Position numbers and translations under genes: made by a program. Positions 44,264 through 53,714 of a stretch of DNA of 64,000 nucleotides are shown here, in pieces. Location: contig JALOTZ010000002.1 in assembly GCA_025457615.1 (NCBI GenBank), positions 1 to 64,000 on the forward strand. The letters run 5' to 3'. The notes beneath the pieces are model-generated. The model was given only the letters and a program-made list of their open reading frames with translations, made no database searches and was not told where the DNA came from. This stretch comes from Verrucomicrobiota bacterium. Its GTDB lineage: Bacteria; Verrucomicrobiota; Verrucomicrobiia; Limisphaerales; DSYF01. Position 1 is the first letter of the stretch; every line of letters starts with the position of its first letter.

Positions 44264-45038
44264 CCTGCACCCAAAACTGTTCATCGGCGTCGTCCACCTG
44301 AAACCGCTCCCGGGTGCACCCGGATGGCATGGCGACCTGGAACGCGTGATCAACCATGCCGTGGCGGACGCCGTGGCGCTGGATCGCGGCGGCGCCCACG
44401 CGTTGTTCATCGAGAACTTCGGGGATGTGCCCTTCACCAAAGGAGCGGTCGGACCCGAAACGGTCGCCGGCCTCTGCGCCGTGGCACGGGTGATCAAAGA
44501 CCGTGTCAAGTTGCCCGTCGGCTTCAACGTGCTTCGCAATGACGCCAAGGCGGCGCTGGCCTTGTGCGCCGCCTGCGCGGGCAGCTTCATCCGGGTGAAC
44601 GTCCACACCGGGGCCATGGTGACGGACCAGGGCGTGATCGAGGGCAACGCCTATGAGACGGTGCGGTATCGGCGCCAGATCGCTCCGCTGGCGCAGATCT
44701 TCGCGGATGTCCATGTGAAGCACGGCACGCCCCTGGGTCCCTCCGACCTCGAAACCTCCGCGCGCGACACCCTCGACCGTGGTCTGGCCGATGGCCTGAT
44801 TGTGTCGGGCTCCGGGACCGGACACGCCACCGCCCTTGGTGATCTGGAACGCGTGCGCCGTGCGGCGCCCAAGGCGCGCATCCTCATCGGCAGCGGCATC
44901 ACCAAGGACAATGTGCTGGATTACCTGCAGCACGCCGACGGCGTGATTGTGGGGACCTCGGTGAGATTTGGCGGTCGCGTCGGCAACCCGGTCGATCCCC
45001 GCCGGGTGGCGGCCCTGGCCAAGCTGATCGGCCGGTGA
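44247..45038 (+). CDS. BtpA/SgcQ family protein
   Basis: A 263-residue TIM-barrel-like protein. FIGVVHLKPLPGAPGW, ALFIENFGDVPF, GFNVLRNDAKAAL and IRVNVHTGAMVTDQGVIEG match the BtpA family. Cyanobacterial BtpA stabilises photosystem I, but most members occur in non-photosynthetic bacteria, where the role may be sugar or nucleoside metabolism. No photosystem genes are near. The ATG at 44247 overlaps rnc. Confidence 0.85.
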   Translation: MKTLFDLHPKLFIGVVHLKPLPGAPGWHGDLERVINHAVADAVALDRGGAHALFIENFGDVPFTKGAVGPETVAGLCAVARVIKDRVKLPVGFNVLRNDAKAALALCAACAGSFIRVNVHTGAMVTDQGVIEGNAYETVRYRRQIAPLAQIFADVHVKHGTPLGPSDLETSARDTLDRGLADGLIVSGSGTGHATALGDLERVRRAAPKARILIGSGITKDNVLDYLQHADGVIVGTSVRFGGRVGNPVDPRRVAALAKLIGR

Positions 45039-45137
45039 CCCTGGGCAGGTGCGCATTCCCCCTGTCCGTCGATGGACGCCGCCCTCAGCCATTCGGGCAC
45101 CCTTCCGTCCTCGGAGTGGGAGATCAGCGCGGACTCA

Positions 45138-45164
45138 CCTGTCTGCGTGCCCCGCACAGGCAGG
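45138..45164 (+). repeat. Second copy of the dndC-embedded palindromic repeat
   Basis: These 27 bases are identical to the reverse complement of 2823-2849 and lie in the gap beyond the MFS gene stop. The gap 45039-45173 shows no gene. Confidence 0.7.
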
Positions 45165-45173
45165 CGTCCACGG

Positions 45174-46412
45174 CTACAAGGTTCGCGGAGAGTCCGGTGA
45201 ACCCGCCCGGGTCCAGTCCATCTTTCGTCGGCCCTGCCAGCGCAGCAACCCCAGGCCGGCCAGGCCCAGCACCAGCAGTCCGCTGACCGTCCACATGCCG
45301 GCGTTCGGCAGACCCGGCGCCACCTGGAGTGCGGTGGCGCCGATGGCCGGACCGACGCAGACGCCGATTCCCAGCGTGGCTTCATGCAATCCGCCGTGTT
45401 CGCCCCGTGTGTCACCCAGGTCCATGGAGTAAAACAGCGAGGAGTAATAGATCAGTCCCAAGCCGACGCCGAGGAACACCTGCGCGGACATAGCCATCCA
45501 GAAGTGGGGCGCGAGCACCATCCCCATGAACCCCAGCACCAGCGCAGCAAACGCGGCCAGCAATCCCCGGAACCGGTAATGCCATCCCGACCATTGCCAG
45601 AAGGCGGCGAAGGCGCCGATGCGCACGAACATCCACAGGGAAAACAGCAGGCCGCTCGAGGTGGTGCTGAGTCCGAACCGTTGGGCCAGTTGCGGGATCA
45701 CGGCCGCGAGGGTGCTCACCGCCACATAGCCAAAGGGATTGCAGAACCAGGCCATCCCGAGGAACGCCCTGGGCTTGACCGGTTGTTTGAACGCCTCGGG
45801 CTCCGGAGGGTGGGGGGGAGGGGCGGACGGGGTGTGCGCCTGCGCCAGTTGGAGGGCGGCCGGATGCCGTTCAATCCAGCGCAGGACGAACCACTGGAGG
45901 CCGTGGATGCTCAAGGGGAGCCAGAAGATGCTCCGGGGGCCCAGGTGGTCGAAGAGGGCGCCCCCGACGAAATTGGCCACGGCCGCGGTGCCTGCCCAGG
46001 TGAGACTGTAATAGCCCACCATGCGGGCGACCCCCCGCTCCGTTTCGCCCTCTGTGACCAGGGCTTCCAGCGCCGGCCAAACGCAGCACACTCCGACGGT
46101 CCAGATCATCAGGAGCAACACCCTGGCCAGCACGGGCTCGAGCAGGCTGCCCAAGGCGAGGCTGACCATCAGCAGCACGAGGCCTGCCCGGAGCGAGGTA
46201 AAGTAGCCGAAGCGTTGGGCGAAGCGCCCCGCCTGCCACGAGGCCACAGTGTAAACCAGCCCGTGCAGGGCGCACACCGCCAGGTTCTCCCGGTTGCCGA
46301 ACCCGTATTGATCGCGCAGCAGGAAGAAGAGGTAGTTGAGAAAGTAAACCGCCGCGAGGGAGTTCAATCCCTCGAGGATGAAGAACCACGATTTCAGACG
46401 GCGGGCAGGCAT
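45174..46412 (-). CDS. MFS transporter (nucleoside-permease-like or general)
   Basis: A 412-residue inner-membrane protein with about 12 hydrophobic helices and a cytoplasmic Pro-rich loop near the middle (SAPPPHPPEPEAF). QAGRFAQRFGYFTSLRAGL is a motif-A-like loop between helices 2 and 3. I cannot assign a substrate. The last residues (RKMDWTRAGSPDSPRTL) are not conserved-looking. It is a single gene upstream of the FmdB-type gene's stop. Confidence 0.85.
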   Translation of the reverse strand: MPARRLKSWFFILEGLNSLAAVYFLNYLFFLLRDQYGFGNRENLAVCALHGLVYTVASWQAGRFAQRFGYFTSLRAGLVLLMVSLALGSLLEPVLARVLLLMIWTVGVCCVWPALEALVTEGETERGVARMVGYYSLTWAGTAAVANFVGGALFDHLGPRSIFWLPLSIHGLQWFVLRWIERHPAALQLAQAHTPSAPPPHPPEPEAFKQPVKPRAFLGMAWFCNPFGYVAVSTLAAVIPQLAQRFGLSTTSSGLLFSLWMFVRIGAFAAFWQWSGWHYRFRGLLAAFAALVLGFMGMVLAPHFWMAMSAQVFLGVGLGLIYYSSLFYSMDLGDTRGEHGGLHEATLGIGVCVGPAIGATALQVAPGLPNAGMWTVSGLLVLGLAGLGLLRWQGRRKMDWTRAGSPDSPRTL

Positions 46413-46508
46413 GCGGGGGAAGGCAGAAGTCAGAATGCAGAGTGCAGAGCGGGAAAAGAGAGATCGGAGATGGCGGATAACCGTCGTGGGTGCGGACTGT
46501 CGGCGACC

Positions 46509-47024
46509 TTAGTAGTCATACAGCCCGCTGTCGTGGGTGTAGCCGCCGCCGTAGCCGCCTGGGCCGCCGGCCTCGTCTTCGGGTCCGCCCATGAAATCGC
46601 CCAGCACGTCACCCATGTCCGCCTCGATCTTCTCTGGGTCCTCACCCTTCTCGAGCCGCTGAATGGCGATGTCCAGTTCCTTGGGCACCGTGCCCGGCGG
46701 CATGAGATCCTTCATCTTCTTCATCATGTGTGCCATGTGCCGGGGATTGTTCTCGTCCAAATGCTCCATGTCCCGCTCCATCTCCATCATGGCCCGCTCC
46801 ACGCGAGGATCGTCCAGGTCGGGCATTGGCGGACCGTCCTCCGCGCCTTCGGGCCTGGCCTGGGGTTCGGCCACGCCCTTGACCATGGCAAACCGGCTGA
46901 TCTGCTTCTCGAGTTTCTTGTTGCCGCACTTGGGACAGGTGGGCAGGCGGTCCGGGTTGATGCGCTTGGACAGGAAGCTGAAGATCTTCCGGCACTGGGG
47001 ACAGGCAAACTCGTAGATGGGCAT
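46509..47024 (-). CDS. FmdB-type zinc ribbon protein
   Basis: A 171-residue protein starting MPIYEFACPQCRKIF with a second CPKCG, the FmdB zinc ribbon (about 1-45). The rest is Met/Glu-rich and helical (RAMMEMERDMEHLDENNPRH), then a Gly/Tyr-rich tail (GGPGGYGGGYTHDSGLYDY). FmdB proteins are putative regulators of amide metabolism, but the long tail makes the function here unclear. Confidence 0.85.
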   Translation of the reverse strand: MPIYEFACPQCRKIFSFLSKRINPDRLPTCPKCGNKKLEKQISRFAMVKGVAEPQARPEGAEDGPPMPDLDDPRVERAMMEMERDMEHLDENNPRHMAHMMKKMKDLMPPGTVPKELDIAIQRLEKGEDPEKIEADMGDVLGDFMGGPEDEAGGPGGYGGGYTHDSGLYDY

Positions 47025-47245
47025 AGTCGTTTCTCAATAATCTCGCGCCGGCAATCTACCCGCCCGCCGGGCTTCTGTGAAGTGCCGATGCCTCCCCCCC
47101 TGGTCCGCATCGTCGTAGCCGCGCTTGTGAAAAGGCGGACAGCGCTGCGGATGGGTGCCAATCCGCCAATCCACAATGGCCGCTGCGAGGTTCATGGGGG
47201 GTGCCGGCATCCCAGCCTCGGCCGAACGTGCCTCGCGCTGCGGCA

Positions 47246-47377
47246 ATTCTCATTTTGGCCTGGAGCGCGGCTCCATGAGCCGCAGCACCCCCGCCACGGG
47301 AGGCCGTTCTCAATCCTCCAGTGGCTTTGTTCCAGGCGAAGCTGCTGCGGGTCGCGGACCCGATCAACAATGAGAAT
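47246..47377. repeat. Composite palindromic element with terminal inverted repeats
   Basis: The ends ATTCTCATT and AATGAGAAT are inverted. Inside are GGAGCGCGGCTCCATGAGCC-GCAGC and the inverted unit GCTGCGGGTCGCGGACCCG. It belongs to the same family as 13860-14002 and 62620-62727. The rest of 47025-47471 has no gene. Confidence 0.75.
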
Positions 47378-47399
47378 GGCTGCTCGCGCTGTCCGGGGC

Positions 47400-47429
47400 T
47401 TGCACGCGGCTTTCGCTAACCGTTATGCT
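47400..47429 (+). promoter_or_regulatory. Possible sigma-70 promoter of mdh
   Basis: TTGCAC, an 18-base spacer and TATGCT lie 43-72 bases upstream of the mdh start. Both boxes match four of six positions. Confidence 0.4.
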
Positions 47430-47471
47430 GCGCGTCTTTGAAACTAAAACACTGAACACGAATCCTTGACC

Positions 47472-48464
47472 ATGAACGCACCCCTCCGACTGGCTGTCAC
47501 CGGCGCCGCCGGTCAAATCGGTTATTCCCTCCTGTTCCGCATCGCATCCGGAGCGATGTTCGGACCCCACCAGCCTGTCATCCTGCACCTGATTGAGATC
47601 CCGGACGAGAAGGCGATGAACGCGCTGCAGGGCGTGTGCATGGAGCTCGAGGACTGCGCCTTCCCGCTGCTCAAGGGCATCGTGCCGACCTCGGACCTGA
47701 ACGAGGGATTCCGGGGGGTGAATTGGGCGTTGCTCGTCGGCGCCGTGCCCCGGAAGGCGGGGATGGAGCGCAAGGATCTGTTGGGGATCAACGGAAAGAT
47801 CTTCACCGGTCAGGGCCACGCCATCGCCCGGAACGCGGCCAGCGACGTGCGCACCCTGGTGGTTGGCAACCCCTGCAACACCAACGCGCTGATTGCCATG
47901 AACAACGCGCAGGGTGTGCCCGCCCGCCAGTTCTTCGCCATGACGATGCTGGATGAGAACCGCGCCAGGACCCAGCTCGCCCAGAAGGCCGGTGTGGACG
48001 TCACCGCGGTCAGCAACCTGGCCATTTGGGGCAACCACAGCGCCACCATGTATCCCGACTTCTTCAACGCGAAGATCGCCACGCGTCCGGCAACCGATGT
48101 CATCGGCCATCGCGAGTGGCTGGAGAAGGAGTTCATCAGCACCGTGCAACAGCGCGGGGCGGCCATCATCAAGGCGCGTGGGGTGAGCAGTGCCGCCAGC
48201 GCGGCCAACGCCGTCGTGGACACCGTCCGCCACCTCACCACCCCCACGAAAGCGGGGGACTGGTTCAGCGTGGCGGTGTGCTCGGATGGCAGCTACGGGA
48301 TCGAGAAGGGTCTGATCTTCAGCTACCCGATCACCAGCGACGGGAAGAACTGGTCCGTCGTTCAAGGGCTGCACCTGAACGAATTCAGCCGGGCCAAGAT
48401 TGCCGCCACCGAGGCCGAGTTGAAAGAGGAGAAGGCCATGGTGGCCGAACTGCTCGGCCGATAG
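47472..48464 (+). CDS. mdh: Malate dehydrogenase
   Basis: NAD-dependent oxidation of malate to oxaloacetate (TCA cycle). The Rossmann start is [20 protein letters not shown], as in the cytosolic-type MDH group. [19 protein letters not shown] and the catalytic His in [15 protein letters not shown] are present. The 330-residue length is normal. The ATG at 47472 is preferred to a TTG two codons earlier. Confidence 0.95.
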   Translation: MNAPLRLAVTGAAGQIGYSLLFRIASGAMFGPHQPVILHLIEIPDEKAMNALQGVCMELEDCAFPLLKGIVPTSDLNEGFRGVNWALLVGAVPRKAGMERKDLLGINGKIFTGQGHAIARNAASDVRTLVVGNPCNTNALIAMNNAQGVPARQFFAMTMLDENRARTQLAQKAGVDVTAVSNLAIWGNHSATMYPDFFNAKIATRPATDVIGHREWLEKEFISTVQQRGAAIIKARGVSSAASAANAVVDTVRHLTTPTKAGDWFSVAVCSDGSYGIEKGLIFSYPITSDGKNWSVVQGLHLNEFSRAKIAATEAELKEEKAMVAELLGR

Positions 48465-48491
48465 ACCGGCCGGGACTGGGTCGCAATCCCC

Positions 48492-48947
48492 TCAAAACAC
48501 GGGCGGGCCGCCGATGAAGTCCTCGGCCATGCTCCGCGCCTTGCCTTCCTCGATGGGCACGTACTTGCCGGTCGCGGTGGCGATCAGGCTGCCCGCGGGA
48601 TCCCGGAGTTCGCCGCTGGATCGGAACAGGCGCCCGCGCCAGTCCTCCACCAAACGACCGGTCGCGGTCAGTTCCACCCCCGGCACAGCCGATTGCAGGA
48701 AGCGGACCGTCATCTCCGCACAGAAGGCGAACCGGCGCGTCCTGACCGCGCACGCCCAGACCATGACCTCGTCCAGCACGGTCGAAAGCAGTCCGCCATG
48801 CGTCACGCTCTTGAATCCGGCATGTTCAGGTTTGGGAACGAACTTCGTTTGAACGCTCGCGCCATCGGTCTGGAAGCGGAGATGGAGTCCGAGCGGATTG
48901 GCTTCGCCGCAAACGAAGCAGGACCGCGTGTGGGGCAGTTCTTTCAT
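48492..48947 (-). CDS. PaaI-like hotdog thioesterase
   Basis: A 151-residue hotdog-fold protein. CFVCGEANPLGLHLRF is the N-terminal signature of a PaaI subfamily, and GFKSVTHGGLLSTVLDEVM is the hotdog helix with active-site residues. Such proteins hydrolyse acyl-CoA thioesters; the natural substrate is unknown. It is a single gene between mdh and the oxidoreductase. Confidence 0.85.
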   Translation of the reverse strand: MKELPHTRSCFVCGEANPLGLHLRFQTDGASVQTKFVPKPEHAGFKSVTHGGLLSTVLDEVMVWACAVRTRRFAFCAEMTVRFLQSAVPGVELTATGRLVEDWRGRLFRSSGELRDPAGSLIATATGKYVPIEEGKARSMAEDFIGGPPVF

Positions 48948-49017
48948 GGCCCGGACAGCTTGGGGCAGCGGGTGCGGCGATGCAATCGTCCGGGCCGCGG
49001 GACTGCAGGGCTTGCGC

Positions 49018-50214
49018 CTAATCCGACTGGCTGAGGCGTTTGACGGGTTTCTCGTAGAGCATCCGGTGGGCTTCCGCCAGCACGCCCGGGATGCGATCCG
49101 CGAACGCGTTGCCCTGCAACGCCGCGCCGATCGGGAGCCGATCCGCGTCCGCCGCGTTGGCGCCCGGGAACCAGTGTTCGGCCTGGCCCATCAGGTTGTA
49201 GCGCATCTTGGCCCAGTCCACGAGGTCGAGGCCCTTGGCGTAGGTCCACAGCCGCAGGATCTCGTGCACGTTCACCTCGCCCGGCACGTCCACGTAGGAG
49301 GGAATCCCTTCCCACCAACGTCCGCACCAGTCCTTGCCGTGCGCGGCCTCGAGGGCCGCGTGGAGGCTTTGGACGATGGGGGCCGTGACTTCGGCCGCAC
49401 GGTCGTAGTGCTCCAGGGCGGCGATGTGCTCGTCGAAATCGGACGGACGCGCCGCGCCGCAGCTCAACGTGTGCACTTCCGGCCGGGCCAGGCAATACAG
49501 GTCATTGAACTGCATGGGGCTGAGCGGCGCGCAGAGGTTCACGAGCTTCGGCGGGGGTTGATACAGTTTACCGCCCTTGTCGTTGGGGCTGATGATGAAC
49601 ACGCCCAGGTCCAGCCGGGTGGCCGCCTCGATGGCGGGCCAGTTGAAGTCGTTGACGAAATACCAGTGCAGGTTCACGTAATCGAAGGCGTTCGAGTTGA
49701 CCGCATCGAGGATGACGTCGGTGGTGGCGTGCGTGGAGAAGCCGATGAAGCGGCAGCGGCCGTCCCGCTGCAACTGCCGGGCGGCTTCGAGGCATCCGCC
49801 CTTGCGCAGCGACCAATCCAGCAGTTGCCGGTTGTTGATCCCGTGCAGCGACAGCAAGTCCACGTGATCAAGCTTGAGGCAGGCCATCGATTTCTCGAAG
49901 GTCTGGAGGAACTCGCGGGGATCGGCACAGGGCGCCACCTTCGTCTGGACGATCAGCTGCTCGCGCGGGAGCGAGGGCAGCACAAAGCCGAGCTGCATCT
50001 CCGACGATCCGTAGCCGCGTGCGGTCTCGATGTGGTTGATGCCCAGATCGAGGGCGCGGTGGATGGTGGCCTCCAGGTTGGCCTGGTTGTCGGCCGGCAC
50101 CTCGGAGGGGTCCACATCCTGCCACTTGTGCTGGTAGCGCATGCCGCCGCAGGAGATCACCGGCATCTTGAGTTCCGTCCGTCCAAACCTTCGGTAGCGC
50201 ATGCCACGGATCAT
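49018..50214 (-). CDS. Aldo/keto reductase family oxidoreductase
   Basis: A 398-residue NADPH-dependent reductase. [19 protein letters not shown] is the usual start, [15 protein letters not shown] holds the catalytic Tyr, and [11 protein letters not shown] the His region. The C-terminal about 100 residues ([20 protein letters not shown]) extend past the barrel, as in the larger subgroup often annotated as predicted oxidoreductases. Substrate unknown. It is divergent from the candidate RNA promoter at 50264. Confidence 0.88.
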   Translation of the reverse strand: MIRGMRYRRFGRTELKMPVISCGGMRYQHKWQDVDPSEVPADNQANLEATIHRALDLGINHIETARGYGSSEMQLGFVLPSLPREQLIVQTKVAPCADPREFLQTFEKSMACLKLDHVDLLSLHGINNRQLLDWSLRKGGCLEAARQLQRDGRCRFIGFSTHATTDVILDAVNSNAFDYVNLHWYFVNDFNWPAIEAATRLDLGVFIISPNDKGGKLYQPPPKLVNLCAPLSPMQFNDLYCLARPEVHTLSCGAARPSDFDEHIAALEHYDRAAEVTAPIVQSLHAALEAAHGKDWCGRWWEGIPSYVDVPGEVNVHEILRLWTYAKGLDLVDWAKMRYNLMGQAEHWFPGANAADADRLPIGAALQGNAFADRIPGVLAEAHRMLYEKPVKRLSQSD

Positions 50215-50263
50215 CGCACACCTGCCCCGGGAATGGAAAGGCCCGCGGAGGAGAAATCCAGGT

Positions 50264-50292
50264 TTGACGGGGGAATGGGGCGTTGGTATTGT
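50264..50292 (+). promoter_or_regulatory. Strong sigma-70 promoter for candidate ncRNA
   Basis: TTGACG (50264-50269), a 17-base spacer and TATTGT (50287-50292). The predicted start is near 50299. Confidence 0.7.
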
Positions 50293-50298
50293 CCGCGG

Positions 50299-50483
50299 CG
50301 TTGATCCGATGACGTATCACATTTCCAACCAGGACATGACCCGGGGCGGCTGCCCGAAGGCAGTCGTCGTGGGCTGGCTGCACTCCCGCGTGATGGCGGG
50401 CAGCTTGGCGGTTGGGAGAAGCGTCTGATCGATCAACCCGATTTTGACAACCCACCGCTGGTCAACGGCGGTGGGTTTTTCTT
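50299..50483 (+). ncRNA. Candidate structured RNA, about 185 nt
   Basis: Hand pairing gives a closing stem GTTGATC/GATCAAC (50300-50306 with 50431-50437) extended by GAT/ATC and GACG/CGTC. An inner stem CCAACC/GGTTGG (50325-50330 with 50410-50415) encloses two hairpins: CTGCC-CGAA-GGCAG (50350-50363), and GCTG...CCCGC-GTGATG-GCGGG-CAGC (50377-50404). A perfect terminator follows. Only a 39-codon frame crosses it, with unremarkable composition. It could be a free small RNA or a leader/riboswitch for the genes at 50522 and 50865. I do not recognise a known class. Confidence 0.6.
50449..50482 (+). terminator. Rho-independent terminator of candidate ncRNA
   Basis: A 10-bp perfect stem AACCCACCGC/GCGGTGGGTT with a 9-base loop, running into TTT and TTC. 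Confidence 0.85.
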
Positions 50484-50521
50484 CCCCCCGACCTCCAGCG
50501 ATCCAAGAGAAAGGACAGACC

Positions 50522-50701
50522 ATGAACACAATCGACACACGAGAGGAACCGCGGTTCGCCGGGGGGCTGCCCGAGTTTTTGTCCGCCCTGGAGCGGCTTT
50601 ACCGGCTCCTCGGACTCGATCCCGAGGCCGCCCAGGCCGCGACCTTTGCGGATGCGGAGAGTTTTGCGCCCCAGCCCGAGGAAGCCGGTTTCGCGGCATG
50701 A
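50522..50701 (+). CDS. Possible small acidic protein, 59 aa
   Basis: MNTIDTREEPRFAGGLPEFL opens a short acidic frame with GAGAAAGGACAG upstream as a ribosome binding site. The rest is helical (LSALERLYRLLGLDPEAAQA) and ends in a Glu/Ala-rich tail. Not recognised. It lies between the candidate RNA terminator and the MATE gene and could be read by leakage through the terminator. Confidence 0.5.
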   Translation: MNTIDTREEPRFAGGLPEFLSALERLYRLLGLDPEAAQAATFADAESFAPQPEEAGFAA

Positions 50702-50864
50702 GCCAGCCGACAGGTCATGGGCCAGGCACGTTCTCACCGTTCCGGGAAAGCCTGCGCCATTTCAGGATCGCGTGTTTGGGCTGTGACCCCGGGAGGGCGC
50801 CGACGCCCCGGCCCCGGGCCGCGCCGCACCGCGGCCCGACCGAACGGTGCAGGAGAATCACCTG

Positions 50865-52232
50865 ATGGCATCGCCTTCCCAGACATCCTGGTGGCAGGAG
50901 GCGCGGGCGACACTCACGCTCGGGTTTCCCATCATGACCGGATTGGTGGGCCAGATGCTCATGGGCGTGGCGGATACGGTCATGGTGGGGCGGGTGGGGA
51001 CCGTTCCGCTGGCGGCCGCGTCGCTGGGGTTCCACCTGAGTCATGTGCTGATGGTGGCGGGCTTTGGGGTGATCTCAGGCATCACGGTGTTCACCGCCAA
51101 GGCGTGCGGCACCGGGCAACGGGGTGAAGCCGGTGAGGTGCTGCGCCACGGTGTGCTGATGGGTCTGGTGACCGGCGTGCTGGCCGCGCTGATTCTGGCC
51201 ATGGTGCGTGATCATCTGACGCGGTTGGGACAACCGGAGGAGGTGGTGCGCGAGGGATCCACCTTTCTACTCCTGATCGGGCTGTCGCTGGTGCCGGTGA
51301 TGCTCGCGCAGACCGTGAAGCAGTTTGCCGAGGCGCTGGCGCATCCCTGGCCGCCGATGCTGATCTACACCGGTGGCGTGGGGCTGAACATCCTGCTGAA
51401 CTGGGTGTTCATCTACGGGCACTGGGGAGCCCCGGCGATGGGCCTGACGGGTGCCGGCGTGGCCACGCTGATCGCGCGTTCGGCGGTGTTCGTGGCGATG
51501 GTGGGGTTGCTGCGGGTTCACCCCGCGCTCAGGGCCTGGGCCCCGCAACGATGGATCCTGCCGGCGGCCCGCGTTCAGGTTGGGCGCTTGATCCGGCTCG
51601 GCGCGCCGGTGGGACTGCTCAACTTTCTCGAGGTGGGCGCATTCGGTTTTGCCGGGCTGATGACGGGCTGGATTGGTCCGCAGGCCATGGCCGCCAACCA
51701 GATTGCGCTCACCTGCGCCGCGACCACCTTCATGTTCGCGCTGGGCTTTGCGATGGCCGTCGGGATTCGCGTTGGCCACGCCTGGGGCCGGGAGGACCGG
51801 GAGGCGATGCGGCGGGTGGGACTCAACGGGATGGGCTGCACGGCGGTGGTGATGGGGGGGTTTGCACTGATGTTCCTGGCCCTGCGCCAGCCGATCACCG
51901 GATTCTTCTCGCCTGATCTGCCGGTGGTGACGCTGGCCGCCTCGTTGCTGCTGGTGGTGGCGTTTTTCCAACTCTTCGATGGCCAGCAGGTGGTGGCCAT
52001 CTTTGCGCTGCGCGGCATGGAGGATGTGCGGGTGCCGGCGACGGTGGCGGTGCTGGCCTACTGGGGCCTGGCGATTCCGCTGGGCTACGCGCTGGCGTTC
52101 CCGCTCCGCCTGGGCGCCCTCGGGATCTGGATTGGACTGGCCCTGGGCCTGGCGGTTCTGGCGATCACGCTGGGCCGGCGGTTTCACCGGTTGACACGGC
52201 CTGAAAGCGCTTGCGCACGGTCGGCTGTGTGA
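50865..52232 (+). CDS. MATE family efflux transporter
   Basis: A 455-residue inner-membrane antiporter (Na+ or H+ coupled drug/toxin export). About 12 hydrophobic helices. PIMTGLVGQMLMGVADTVMVG and, in the second half, QIALTCAATTFMFALGFAMA are the paired MATE repeats. AGGAG lies about 9 bases before the ATG at 50865; a GTG at 50847 is also in frame. Substrate unknown. It follows the candidate RNA and small gene on the same strand. Confidence 0.9.
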   Translation: MASPSQTSWWQEARATLTLGFPIMTGLVGQMLMGVADTVMVGRVGTVPLAAASLGFHLSHVLMVAGFGVISGITVFTAKACGTGQRGEAGEVLRHGVLMGLVTGVLAALILAMVRDHLTRLGQPEEVVREGSTFLLLIGLSLVPVMLAQTVKQFAEALAHPWPPMLIYTGGVGLNILLNWVFIYGHWGAPAMGLTGAGVATLIARSAVFVAMVGLLRVHPALRAWAPQRWILPAARVQVGRLIRLGAPVGLLNFLEVGAFGFAGLMTGWIGPQAMAANQIALTCAATTFMFALGFAMAVGIRVGHAWGREDREAMRRVGLNGMGCTAVVMGGFALMFLALRQPITGFFSPDLPVVTLAASLLLVVAFFQLFDGQQVVAIFALRGMEDVRVPATVAVLAYWGLAIPLGYALAFPLRLGALGIWIGLALGLAVLAITLGRRFHRLTRPESACARSAV

Positions 52233-52247
52233 AAGAATCGTCCACCG

Positions 52248-53714
52248 ATGACGTGGTGTGGTGGAGGTCAACAGCACGGTGAGAACACCGGAAGGCGGCA
52301 TGCGCTGGGTCGCGTGCTGATGCTCGCCTGTGGGGTGCTCTTGGCGGGCCCAATCGCCGTGGGGGCGCAAAGCTTCCGGCTGGCCCTGACCAACACCCCC
52401 AGCCCGATCCTGCTTGGGAGCAACATCACCTACCGCCTGAGCGTCAGCAACGCCACCGGGTTCAACTTGAACCCCGGCGTCATCACCAGCGACTACAACC
52501 GCAACGCGGAGTTCGTGTGGGCGGCCGGCCCGTTTGGCTTCACCAACATTGCGGGGCGAGTCGTGTTTGCCATCCCCGCGAATTCCTTTCCAGCCGGTGG
52601 GGTCATCGATGTGGCGCTGCAGTTGCGAGGCACCAACGTCGGGCGGTTGACCAACACCTTCACGGTGGCGATCGACGATCAGGGCCAGACCACGCCGGCG
52701 TCCACGAACGTCGTCTCCTCCATCGAACTGCCGCCGGAGGCCGACCTCGGCGTTGCGCTTGTCGGATTGACCGATGGCGTGTTTCCAGGCGACACCATCA
52801 CCTATCAGTTGGTCGCCACCAATGGCGGTCCCCAGCCGGCGACCGAAGTGGTGGTCAGCAACCTGTTCCTGGCCCATGTGAGCTTGGTCAGCCTCAGCCC
52901 CTCCGACCGGCTGCAACTCACCAACGGCTTCGTGGTGTTCTCTGTGGGCAGCCTCACCAATCAACAGTCGGACACCGCCAGCCTCACGGTCCTGGCCACC
53001 ACTGCGGCGCCCACCAACCTGACTTGGGCTGTCATCCGCGCCCCGGCGGTCACGGACACCAACCCGGCCAACAATGCCGTCACCAGCAACGTGCCGATCC
53101 TGGCACCGGTTCTGGGGCAGGTGGTGGTCACCAATCTGTCCACCCAGCAGTTCAATCCGCAGACAGGCTGGATGGAGCAGCAGGTCCTGCTGGAAAATGT
53201 CAGCACTGCCGGCGTGGACTCGGTGCGCCTGTTGGTGGATGGATTGACCAATCGTCTGGTCAACGTCACGGGAACCAATGGAGCGCTGCCTTACGTCGCA
53301 CACGGCGCCGCGTTGGCCCCGGCCGAACGGGTTGAACTGGTGTTGGAATACGCCAACCCCACACGCACGGCCGGCGCGGATCCCATCCTGACCGCTTACG
53401 GGACGCCGCCGCTCGACCTGACGCCGGCCAGCGGATCGAGGGTTATGGTGGAACGGGTGGCCGTGATCCATCATCCCAGCGTCACCATCAACAACGGACG
53501 CATTCTGCTCGAGTGGCCGGTGACGGACGGGGCGGCTTACCAGGTCATCTACGATGAGCAGGTGGACTTCCGCGCGGCCCGCGGGTCGCGGCCCACTGTC
53601 ACCGCGCCCGCCGGCGCGAATCGCGTCCAATGGCTCGATTACGGCCCGCCGCGGACGCTGTCCACCCCGTCGAAGGCCCCGGCCCGGTTCTACCAGGTCA
53701 TCCAGGTACCATGA
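52248..53714 (+). CDS. Secreted DUF11-type repeat protein
   Basis: A 488-residue exported protein. A hydrophobic N-terminal segment (MLACGVLLAGPIAVGAQS) looks like a signal peptide; ATGs at 52248 and 52320 are both possible. Beta-rich repeats resemble DUF11/CARDB (NITYRLSVSNATGFNLNPG; GDTITYQLVATNGGPQPATEVVVSN). The C-terminus (VTINNGRILLEWPV...RFYQVIQVP) matches a domain common at the end of verrucomicrobial secreted proteins. The stop overlaps the next start (ATGA). Confidence 0.8.
   Translation: MTWCGGGQQHGENTGRRHALGRVLMLACGVLLAGPIAVGAQSFRLALTNTPSPILLGSNITYRLSVSNATGFNLNPGVITSDYNRNAEFVWAAGPFGFTNIAGRVVFAIPANSFPAGGVIDVALQLRGTNVGRLTNTFTVAIDDQGQTTPASTNVVSSIELPPEADLGVALVGLTDGVFPGDTITYQLVATNGGPQPATEVVVSNLFLAHVSLVSLSPSDRLQLTNGFVVFSVGSLTNQQSDTASLTVLATTAAPTNLTWAVIRAPAVTDTNPANNAVTSNVPILAPVLGQVVVTNLSTQQFNPQTGWMEQQVLLENVSTAGVDSVRLLVDGLTNRLVNVTGTNGALPYVAHGAALAPAERVELVLEYANPTRTAGADPILTAYGTPPLDLTPASGSRVMVERVAVIHHPSVTINNGRILLEWPVTDGAAYQVIYDEQVDFRAARGSRPTVTAPAGANRVQWLDYGPPRTLSTPSKAPARFYQVIQVP

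Noticed and set aside
45384-47441. 685-codon plus-strand open frame
   Set aside because: It runs opposite the MFS and FmdB genes and shows no domain; a shadow.
51267-53630. 787-codon minus-strand open frame
   Set aside because: It mirrors the MATE and DUF11 genes; composition is His/Arg/Gln-rich as expected for an antisense frame in high-GC DNA.
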